This document shows positions 57,089 through 64,000 of a stretch of 64,000 bases of DNA, piece after piece. The notes under the pieces are model-generated. The model did no database searches, was not told the origin of the DNA, and saw only the letters and a program-made list of their open reading frames with translations. Each line of letters starts with the position of its first letter. Position 1 is the stretch's first letter. A program made the translations under genes and the position numbers. The stretch comes from Ulvibacterium sp. (GTDB lineage: Bacteria > Bacteroidota > Bacteroidia > Flavobacteriales > Flavobacteriaceae): positions 372,001 through 436,000 of the forward strand of contig NZ_JANQOO010000035.1 in the NCBI RefSeq assembly GCF_028285715.1. The letters are read 5' to 3'.

Positions 57089-58157
57089 AGAAATCCACGC
57101 TAACTTTAAATTTAACGGTTTCCATCCTTCTATTAATGAATTAAGGGAGATGGGCTATAGCTTAATAAAGGAAGGGGCACCTTTTGAGGAAGTTATTGGG
57201 GATTTTTTGCTGGATTGGCTTGATGAAAAACCAATCTTGCAAGTTAAGACTTCGGGCTCCACAGGAAAACCGAAACCAATCGATTTAAAAAAGAATCAAA
57301 TGGTGAATTCCGCCTTGGCGACCGGGGATTTTTTTGGATTGAAACCGGGAAGTTCGGCGTTGCTGTGTTTGCCCTGTGATTATATTGCAGGAAAAATGAT
57401 GTTGGTCCGCGCCATGGTCCTGGGTTTGGAAATCGATTATGTGGAACCCTCATCACGTCCACTGGATCAGGTTTTCCAGCCCTACGATTTCTGTGCGATG
57501 GTCCCATTGCAACTGGAAAATTCATTAGGACAACTTAATGGCATTAAGACTTTACTGGTTGGAGGTGCCCCCATATCAAGAGCATTGGAGAAAAAGGTAG
57601 GGCAAGGACCGACTGGTGTTTTTGAAACCTATGGAATGACGGAAACCATAACCCATGTGGCCGTGAGGAAAATACATGCCAATCGATCCGTTAAGGCCGA
57701 ATCCCATTTTAAGACCTTGCCCAACATCACCGTTTCTAAGGATAAAAGAGGTTGCCTCGTCATTGATGCACCGGAAATTTGTGATGAAAAGGTGGTCACC
57801 AATGACCTTGTGCAACTTACTTCGAAAACCGAGTTTAAATGGTTGGGACGTTATGATAACGTGATTAATTCCGGTGGGGTAAAGTTAATTCCGGAACAAA
57901 TAGAGGCCAAACTGGCCCAAGTAATCACAAAGCGATTCTTTATCACAGGATTGCCCGATGAAAAATTGGGCCACAAACTGGTATTAGTAATCGAAGGGGA
58001 AACCAATGAGGAAATCGTATCTCAGAAAATAACGGAACTTTCTTCATTGGAAAAATATGAAGTGCCCAAAGCCATATATGCCCTTCCAAAGTTTGAAGCG
58101 ACGGCAAATGGAAAAATGCTCAGGCACGAAACATTAAAAATTCTTTTAAATCAGTAG
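57069..58157 (+). CDS. menE: o-succinylbenzoate--CoA ligase
   Basis: AMP-forming ligase that activates o-succinylbenzoate (step 5 of menaquinone synthesis). Length 362 aa, shorter than the 450 of E. coli MenE, with a reduced N-terminal part. P-loop TSGSTGKPKPIDLKK (about residue 60), FETYGMTETITHVAV, the hinge/Asp at GRYDNVINSGGVKL, and the catalytic Lys in ANGKMLRHET. The ATG at 57069 (next ATG 57072) lies within the end of the CPBP gene. The next expected enzyme, MenB, is not encoded in the window. Confidence 0.9.
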   Translation: MMKPQYKEIHANFKFNGFHPSINELREMGYSLIKEGAPFEEVIGDFLLDWLDEKPILQVKTSGSTGKPKPIDLKKNQMVNSALATGDFFGLKPGSSALLCLPCDYIAGKMMLVRAMVLGLEIDYVEPSSRPLDQVFQPYDFCAMVPLQLENSLGQLNGIKTLLVGGAPISRALEKKVGQGPTGVFETYGMTETITHVAVRKIHANRSVKAESHFKTLPNITVSKDKRGCLVIDAPEICDEKVVTNDLVQLTSKTEFKWLGRYDNVINSGGVKLIPEQIEAKLAQVITKRFFITGLPDEKLGHKLVLVIEGETNEEIVSQKITELSSLEKYEVPKAIYALPKFEATANGKMLRHETLKILLNQ

Positions 58158-58197
58158 CGAAAGCTTTCTAATTCTTATTTTAAAAAAAAAATATCCT

Positions 58198-59544
58198 ATG
58201 AAAAACAAGCTATTTCTTTTTTGTCTCCTTTTACCCTTACTAGTATTATCCCAACAAATCCTCCCAGAAATAGAAAGGGCTAAAGTAATAGATGAAATTC
58301 TCGCCGATCGTTTCAACGATCTCTTGCCTCAATTGATGGACGAAACGGATATTGATATGTGGATATTGATTTCAAGGGAATATAATGAAGACCCTGTATT
58401 GCGAACTATGCTGCCGGCTACCTGGCTAAATGCCCGAAGAAGGACCATTTTGGTTTTCTATCGGGATAAGGCAAAAAATACCATTGATAAGTTGGCGGTG
58501 GCCCGCTACAATGTGGGGGACAACATCCTGTCGGTTTGGGACAAGGAAAAGGAACCAGAGCAATGGAAGCGCCTAATACAATTGATCGAAGAGCGAAATC
58601 CCAAAAAAATTGGGCTAAACTTTTCTAAGGACCACAACATTGCCGACGGTCTGGATAAGACGGATTATGAGGAGTTCATGCAAAACTTGCCCAAGAAATA
58701 TCATAAAAAGGTGATTTCTGCGGAGCAATTGGCCGTTGGATGGATAGAAACCCGGACAGCACGGGAAATGATTATTTATAATCAGTTGGTAGACATTACC
58801 CATGATGTTATTGCCGAAGCGTTTTCCGAAAAAGTCATAACCCCAGGAATTACCACCACTCGAGAAGTGGTATGGTGGATGCGACAAAAGGTGACCGATT
58901 TAGGATTAAAGACGTGGTTTCATCCCACGGTAGACGTACAGAGGACCAGTGGGGAAGGTAAGGACCATCTTTACTCCTTTTCCGATCGCCCCGAGGATAC
59001 AGTCATTTTACCTGGCGATTTGTTGCATTGCGATTTTGGTATTACATACCTACGCCTAAATACGGATTGCCAGGAATTGGCCTATGTACTCCAACCTGGA
59101 GAAAAGGAAGCTCCTGATTTTTTACGCGACGCCCTAAAAGAAGGGAACAAGGCTCAGGATTTCCTAACGGGAAACATGATTACGGGCCGTACGGGAAATG
59201 AGATTTTGGCCAAGGCTTTGCAGGACGGGCGGGAAGCCGGACTGCGTCCTGCCATTTATACCCACCCCTTGGGGACTTACGGCCATTCCGCTGGTACTAC
59301 TATAGGTATGTGGGATGCCCAAGGGGGCGTTATGAAAGCCGATGGGGAGAGCTATCCACTACGTCCCAATACGGTCTATGCCATCGAACTTAACACCACG
59401 GTGACCATTCCTGAATGGAAACGGGACATTCGAATCATGTTGGAAGAGGCTGGGTTCTATGGTGCTGATGGCTTTAGATATGTAAACGGAAGGCAAACCG
59501 AATTGCTCCTTGTACCAAGAATAAAGGAACATATGGGCGAATAA
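58198..59544 (+). CDS. secreted M24 family metallopeptidase
   Basis: Xaa-Pro aminopeptidase-like protein, 448 aa, with a signal peptide (LFLFCLLLPLLVLSQ). Creatinase N-terminal domain (about 40-160), then the pita-bread catalytic domain with the metal ligands in order: LHCDFGITYLRLNTDCQ (two Asp), YTHPLGTYGHSAG (His), YAIELNTTV (Glu) and IMLEEAGFYG (Glu). Activity on N-terminal X-Pro is likely. The export signal suggests that it acts on peptides outside the cytoplasm. It follows menE by 40 nt but is not part of the pathway. Confidence 0.93.
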   Translation: MKNKLFLFCLLLPLLVLSQQILPEIERAKVIDEILADRFNDLLPQLMDETDIDMWILISREYNEDPVLRTMLPATWLNARRRTILVFYRDKAKNTIDKLAVARYNVGDNILSVWDKEKEPEQWKRLIQLIEERNPKKIGLNFSKDHNIADGLDKTDYEEFMQNLPKKYHKKVISAEQLAVGWIETRTAREMIIYNQLVDITHDVIAEAFSEKVITPGITTTREVVWWMRQKVTDLGLKTWFHPTVDVQRTSGEGKDHLYSFSDRPEDTVILPGDLLHCDFGITYLRLNTDCQELAYVLQPGEKEAPDFLRDALKEGNKAQDFLTGNMITGRTGNEILAKALQDGREAGLRPAIYTHPLGTYGHSAGTTIGMWDAQGGVMKADGESYPLRPNTVYAIELNTTVTIPEWKRDIRIMLEEAGFYGADGFRYVNGRQTELLLVPRIKEHMGE

Positions 59545-59610
59545 TATTTGGCGTGATTTTTGTTACACTTTTTAGTAACTTTATTAAACAATACTAAAAT
59601 CTGAATCATC

Positions 59611-61368
59611 ATGAAACATTTTTTCCCGGCGTTGCTTTTTTTGCTTTTTTCCCAAGTCTATTCCCAAGAAACCCTTAAAACAATAAGTGGTGTGGTATCC
59701 GATGGACAGACACCTCTGGAAAATGTAAACATAGTCGTTAAAAATACGGATAGGCTGGCCAGGACCGATGCATCTGGAAAATATGAAATCAGTGCCCATG
59801 AGGGTGAAACCTTGGTCTATAGTTATGTAGGCAAGAAAACCCTTGAGATTTTAGTGGAGGATGTAACGACCTTTTTGAACATAACCTTAAGGGATGAGGT
59901 GCAAGAATTGGATGAGGTGGTTGTGACCAAAAAAAAGTATCACCGGACACAGAAAGAACTTCGCCAAGATTACGATACCGACAAAAACTTGATCAAAACG
60001 TTTTCCGGTATTCTGGATACCAAGTTGATGCCATCTAGGGTCCAAATGTTAGGTGTAAATGATATTAATCCATCCACCGTTGATATCTTAACCCTCTTAA
60101 GGGCACAAGTTCCCAACATTTTAACTCCTACCAATACCGTAGGCCTAAATTTAAACCAGATTCAGGTTTTTTTTCGTAGGGGCATTACCTCCATTAATAC
60201 CAGAACACCTGTTTTATTTGAAGTGGATGGGGTTTTACTTCAACAAGTGCCTACCTTTCTAGATGTACAAAACATTGAAAGGATGGCCGTTATACAAGGC
60301 ATTGGGGCACTGAACAAATATGGTAGCCAAGCAGCGGGAGGTTTGATTATCATAAATACAAAAACAGCTAATTTCAATAGGGAACCCGGAAAAAAGACCC
60401 CATACGACCAAGCGAAACTAAGGGACAATTTTTTTGAAGAGGGAGATGCGATTGGTGGCACCCAATTGGCGGTGCCCGAGTACCTACAGATTTTGCGCTC
60501 TACTACTAGTTTGAAAGAGGCAAAGGAGAGTTATGTCCAACTTGAGGGTGTAAATGGTAGATCACCCTATTTTCATTTGGATGCACGCTCCTATTTTCAA
60601 AAAGAACATAAGGATAAGGCTATGGTGGAAACAATTACAAATACTATTGAAACCCAGTATTCAGATAATCCCGTCATCCTTAAGGCTCTGGCCTATCAAA
60701 TGGATCAAGAAGGAGATTATGGGGCCTCCGTGGAACTTTATAAGAAAGTATTTGTCCTTCGCCCACATTACCGGCAATCTTACCACGACTTGGCGAATGC
60801 TTATAGAAACAGTGGAAAAATTGAACGGGCCGCTTTGCTTTACGCCAGGTATCAGTTTTTGATGCGTGAAGGGTTTTTTAGCAAGTCGGATACCTTTTCC
60901 AACATTCTAAATCGGGATTTCAATAATTTGATAACACAGGAGGGAGAAGTACTTTCCCAAGAAAAGGTATTTTACGCATCCGATGAGGATGATTTTAACG
61001 GGACACGGCTAGTTTTTGAGTGGAACGACAGCGAGGCAGAATTTGAGTTGCAGTTCGTCGATGGCCAAAAGCAATATTTTACTTTTAAACATACGGCATT
61101 TGATAATGAGGCACTTATAAGGGATGAAAAACAGAATGGCTTTTCGTGTCAGGAACATCTTATTTATGATCCCAAAGGAACTTGGCAAGTGAATGTGAAC
61201 TATCTAGGCAATAAAAGTCTTGCACCTACCTACTTAAAGGCCACCGTTTATCAGGATTATGGAAAACCCTCCCAACGTCAGGAATCCATGGTTTTTAAAT
61301 TAATGGTCAAGAATCGTAATCAAGAATTGTTCAAGATTGAGGCAGACGGAATACTTTCAATTCGATAA
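59611..61368 (+). CDS. carboxypeptidase-regulatory/TonB-plug protein without barrel, fused to TPR
   Basis: Unusual protein of 585 aa. After the signal (FPALLFLLFSQVYSQ) there is a CarboxypepD_reg-like domain (about 20-108: ISGVVSDGQTPLENVNIVVK, then LDEVVVTKKKY), then a TonB-receptor plug domain (about 155-250: TLLRAQVPNI, FFRRGITSINTRTPVLFEVDG, NIERMAVIQGIGALNKYGSQAAGGLIIINT). The beta barrel that should follow is missing. Instead there are TPR-like helices (about 355-425: DYGASVELYKKVFVLRP) and a C-terminal beta domain (about 470-585) that resembles DUF2135/YfaP. It is followed without a gap by a second CarboxypepD_reg protein. Confidence 0.82.
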   Translation: MKHFFPALLFLLFSQVYSQETLKTISGVVSDGQTPLENVNIVVKNTDRLARTDASGKYEISAHEGETLVYSYVGKKTLEILVEDVTTFLNITLRDEVQELDEVVVTKKKYHRTQKELRQDYDTDKNLIKTFSGILDTKLMPSRVQMLGVNDINPSTVDILTLLRAQVPNILTPTNTVGLNLNQIQVFFRRGITSINTRTPVLFEVDGVLLQQVPTFLDVQNIERMAVIQGIGALNKYGSQAAGGLIIINTKTANFNREPGKKTPYDQAKLRDNFFEEGDAIGGTQLAVPEYLQILRSTTSLKEAKESYVQLEGVNGRSPYFHLDARSYFQKEHKDKAMVETITNTIETQYSDNPVILKALAYQMDQEGDYGASVELYKKVFVLRPHYRQSYHDLANAYRNSGKIERAALLYARYQFLMREGFFSKSDTFSNILNRDFNNLITQEGEVLSQEKVFYASDEDDFNGTRLVFEWNDSEAEFELQFVDGQKQYFTFKHTAFDNEALIRDEKQNGFSCQEHLIYDPKGTWQVNVNYLGNKSLAPTYLKATVYQDYGKPSQRQESMVFKLMVKNRNQELFKIEADGILSIR

Positions 61369-62514
61369 ATGGTATCCAAGTGCGATTTTTTCATCATATG
61401 GTTACTATCTTTTTCCTGGACATGCGGAGCCCAAACTGAATATGAAGGTCAGGTCATTGATGCGGAGACAGGAAATCCCATCTCATATGTCAACATAGGT
61501 ATTGTAGCAAAAAGCATAGGTACTGTTAGTAATGGGGATGGAATTTTTCGGCTACAAATTGACGCTCGCGACTTGGAAGGTGAAAATTCGGTGTTATTTT
61601 CCTGCCTGGGATATAGGACCTTGGAGGTTCCATTGGCCCGGCTTAAATCGCTAGACAGGGAATATCCCAAGGTAAAAATGGAGCCCGAGGCCTTGGAATT
61701 AAACGAAGTGGTGGTTACCAATGTGGATGGACGTTTTATTAAGGACAATGTGGGCTACCCATATATAGGTGATGAAATATTTGGGTATTGGAAAGACAAC
61801 ATAGCTTTGGGTGGAGAGTTGGCCACTAGGATTCTCGTAAAAAAAGGACCTAGGATACTTAAAAGAATCACATTTGAAATAATCAGTAATCCATCCGATA
61901 GTATTTTGGTCCGCGTTAATTTTTATGATGACGACGGCAAACTGCGATTACCAGGTACTAATTTGAACAAATCTGGCAAGAATATTCTGTGTACCATTCC
62001 CAAAGGCCCCCGATCCCTACAAGTTGATTTAAAGGACTTCAATATCCAAGTAGACGATAATTTTATTGCCTCTTTGGAGCTTTTGCAGATTTATGGCCGG
62101 GCAGAACTCGGTTTGGTTGTGGCAGGCACCAGAAATATCTCTGCCTCTTACCGCAAATATTCAAGTCAGGATAAATGGGAAGAATTTTCAAATAAGGCAA
62201 TGGCCTATCATTTGGAAACTTCCTTTAAGGTGCATAGTAAAGCTGCTGATAAATATGAAACTAGGCAGCAGCGCAAGCTAAAACGACAAAGGACTGTTTC
62301 TGGCTTTGTGTTTAAGAATGGAAGAATGGTACCTTCAGTACAAATTTCTAATTTGAGGACAAGGGAACAAACAACCACCGATGAAAAGGGGCGTTATATC
62401 ATAAGGGCCAAAAAAGGTGATATTCTCGTGTTCAACAAGAAAGGACATAAAGAGGAAATGAAAAAAGTCAGCGATAGGCCTGTACTCAATGCAGTTATTC
62501 AAGCAGTTGAGTGA
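61369..62514 (+). CDS. protein with two carboxypeptidase-regulatory domains
   Basis: Protein of 381 aa with signal FIIWLLSFSWTCGAQ. The N-terminal CarboxypepD_reg domain (about 25-115: YEGQVIDAETGNPISYVNIG, LFSCLGYRTLEVPL, ending LELNEVVVT) is followed by a middle region of unknown fold (about 125-295) and a C-terminal second copy (about 313-378: VSGFVFKNGRMVPSVQISN, TTTDEKGRYII, FNKKGHKEEM). It has no plug or barrel. It starts directly after the stop codon of the plug-TPR protein and is probably co-expressed with it. The two likely work together at the outer membrane or as a surface complex (inference). Confidence 0.82.
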   Translation: MVSKCDFFIIWLLSFSWTCGAQTEYEGQVIDAETGNPISYVNIGIVAKSIGTVSNGDGIFRLQIDARDLEGENSVLFSCLGYRTLEVPLARLKSLDREYPKVKMEPEALELNEVVVTNVDGRFIKDNVGYPYIGDEIFGYWKDNIALGGELATRILVKKGPRILKRITFEIISNPSDSILVRVNFYDDDGKLRLPGTNLNKSGKNILCTIPKGPRSLQVDLKDFNIQVDDNFIASLELLQIYGRAELGLVVAGTRNISASYRKYSSQDKWEEFSNKAMAYHLETSFKVHSKAADKYETRQQRKLKRQRTVSGFVFKNGRMVPSVQISNLRTREQTTTDEKGRYIIRAKKGDILVFNKKGHKEEMKKVSDRPVLNAVIQAVE

Positions 62515-62521
62515 TAATTTC

Positions 62522-64000
62522 TTAAACCTGTAATACGCCCATGTTAAAAGGCTTATGAATAGGAGCATGATTCGCCGCTTCGATGCCCATCGAAATCCAT
62601 TTTCTCGTTTCCAGGGGATCGATTATGGCATCAGTCCATAAACGTGCGGCAGCATAGTAGGGTGATACCTGATTGTCATATCGTTTCTTGATTCGGTCAA
62701 AAAGTTCCCTTTCCATTTCTTGGGTAATTACTTCACCCTTTTTTTGTAAGGAAGCTTTTTCAATTTGTAACAATACCTTGGCCGCGGAATTACCACTCAT
62801 AACGGCTAGTTCTGCACTTGGCCAAGCGACGATTAATCTTGGATCATAAGCCTTCCCACACATGGCATAATTTCCTGCACCATAGCTATTTCCAATGATT
62901 ACAGTAAACTTGGGAACCACACTATTTGCAACGGCGTTCACCATTTTGGCTCCATCCTTAATGATACCTCCATGTTCACTTTTGCTGCCTACCATGAACC
63001 CGGTAACGTCCTGTAAAAAAACCAGTGGAATCCTTTTCTGATTGCAATTGGCAATAAAACGCGTAGCCTTGTCCGCGGAGTCTGAATAGATGACGCCACC
63101 AAATTGCATTTCCCCTTTTTTTGTTTTGACCACCTTGCGCTGATTGGCCACGATTCCAACGGCCCAACCATCGATTCTTGCGTAACCGGTTAAAATGGTC
63201 TTTCCGTATCCCTCCTTGTATTGCTTAAATTCAGAATCATCCACCAATCGTTCAATAATTTCCAGCATATCATATTGGTCGGTACGGGAATCTGGAAGAA
63301 TACCGTATATATCTTCTGGATTTTTTTTTGGCTCAAAGGTTTTGGTACGATTGTATCCGGTCTCATTGATACCTCCAATTTTGTCCATGATGCCTTTGAT
63401 CGTATCCAGTGCATCCGAATCGTCCTTGGCTTTGTAATCGGTCACACCACTTATTTCGCAGTGGGTGGTCGCGCCACCCAAGGTTTCATTGTCTATTTCC
63501 TCTCCTATGGCCGCTTTCACCAAATAGCTTCCTGCTAAAAAAATACTTCCTGTCTTGTCAACTATCAGAGCCTCATCGCTCATAATGGGCAGATAGGCAC
63601 CACCAGCTACACAACTGCCCATAACTGCTGCAATTTGGGGTATGCCCATACTACTCATTTGGGCGTTGTTCCTAAAAATTCTGCCAAAATGTTCTTTGTC
63701 AGGGAAGATTTCGTCCTGCATGGGGAGAAACACGCCGGCACTATCCACCAAATAGATGATGGGCAGACGATTCTCCATGGCTATTTCCTGCGCCCTTAAA
63801 TTCTTTTTCCCGGTAATCGGAAACCAGGCACCCGCCTTAACGGTGGCATCATTGGCGACCACCAAACACTGTTTCCCGGATACATATCCCATTTTTACGA
63901 TCACACCTCCGGAAGGGCACCCACCATGTTCCCCATACATATCTTCACCGGCCAAAGCCCCAATTTCTAGGCTGTCCTTCTCTTTGTCCAATAGGTAATC
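62522..64000 (-). CDS. acyl-CoA carboxylase beta subunit (5' end cut by window edge)
   Basis: Carboxyltransferase subunit of a biotin-dependent acyl-CoA carboxylase. The frame runs through the edge at 64000, so the first roughly 50 residues of a protein of about 540 aa are missing. The crotonase-like halves are clear: CPSGGVIVKMGYVSGKQC, VVANDATVKAG, MGSCVAGGAYLPIMSDE, ATTHCEISGVTDY, and the second half GGVIYSDSADKATRFI, VFLQDVTGFMVGS, IIGNSYGAGNYAMCGKAYDP. The sequence resembles methylcrotonoyl-CoA or geranyl-CoA carboxylase beta more than propionyl-CoA carboxylase. Its biotin-carrying alpha partner is not seen here. Confidence 0.92.
   Translation of the reverse strand, partial: DYLLDKEKDSLEIGALAGEDMYGEHGGCPSGGVIVKMGYVSGKQCLVVANDATVKAGAWFPITGKKNLRAQEIAMENRLPIIYLVDSAGVFLPMQDEIFPDKEHFGRIFRNNAQMSSMGIPQIAAVMGSCVAGGAYLPIMSDEALIVDKTGSIFLAGSYLVKAAIGEEIDNETLGGATTHCEISGVTDYKAKDDSDALDTIKGIMDKIGGINETGYNRTKTFEPKKNPEDIYGILPDSRTDQYDMLEIIERLVDDSEFKQYKEGYGKTILTGYARIDGWAVGIVANQRKVVKTKKGEMQFGGVIYSDSADKATRFIANCNQKRIPLVFLQDVTGFMVGSKSEHGGIIKDGAKMVNAVANSVVPKFTVIIGNSYGAGNYAMCGKAYDPRLIVAWPSAELAVMSGNSAAKVLLQIEKASLQKKGEVITQEMERELFDRIKKRYDNQVSPYYAAARLWTDAIIDPLETRKWISMGIEAANHAPIHKPFNMGVLQV

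Noticed and set aside
59554-59573. GTTAC...GTAAC inverted repeat before the plug-TPR gene
   Set aside because: Only 5-bp arms in AT-rich DNA; not distinguishable from chance.

Overview
The window comes from a member of the Bacteroidota, most likely a marine Flavobacteriaceae (Maribacter, Zobellia or Flagellimonas type; the genus cannot be fixed from this stretch). The evidence is a PorP/SprF-type type IX secretion protein, carboxypeptidase-regulatory/TonB-plug proteins, many Cys-anchored lipoproteins, LytTR regulators, a menaquinone pathway, a bacillithiol-type redox protein, starts without Shine-Dalgarno sequences, and promoters of the Bacteroidota form TTG-N19/20-TAnnTTTG. It reads as ordinary chromosome. 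I saw no transposase, integrase, phage gene, CRISPR array, tRNA or rRNA.

Layout. 1-9.2 kb: a Gfo/Idh/MocA oxidoreductase cut by the left edge, pcm, smpB, two lipoproteins, a PorP/SprF-SPOR fusion, a TetR regulator, clpB and ytxJ. 9.2-13.2 kb: a lipoprotein, fahA and glyA. 13.2-18 kb: a signalling block on the minus strand made of an orphan protein, a response regulator, a TPR histidine kinase, a 52-residue lipoprotein with its own terminator, and a LytTR regulator with a degenerate receiver. Two nearly identical 27-bp elements flank this block. 18-21.4 kb: a beta-helix lipoprotein, a thioesterase, a glutamine cyclotransferase and the SRP RNA (ffs) with a textbook promoter. 21.4-31.4 kb: an SDR, fsa, a thioredoxin-like lipoprotein without cysteines, an ABC-F ATPase, a lipoprotein, a small membrane protein, a fasciclin protein and pheT. 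31.5-44.5 kb: leuB-leuA, an alpha-helical orphan, a DMT transporter, a pseudouridine synthase with lspA, panB, dnaK, a metallophosphoesterase, a YD-repeat protein, a GNAT acetyltransferase and an alpha/beta hydrolase.

44.5-58.2 kb is a plus-strand menaquinone cluster: hotdog thioesterase, menF, menD, DUF2853, cvfB, SPOR-like protein, menA, LytTR response regulator and histidine kinase, UPF0173 hydrolase, menC, CPBP protease, menE. menB is absent. 58.2-64 kb holds a secreted M24 peptidase, two carboxypeptidase-regulatory proteins (one a TonB plug without a barrel, fused to TPR) and a biotin-dependent carboxylase beta subunit cut by the right edge.

The most novel signal is regulatory. The 27-bp element occurs at 13901-13927 and 17941-17967, differs at one base, contains the same 8-bp inverted arms, and in both places lies exactly 30 nt upstream of a -7-like box. 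It may define a small regulon of the signalling block. Several genes (smpB, menD, cvfB) have promoter boxes so close to the start codon that their mRNAs should be nearly leaderless.
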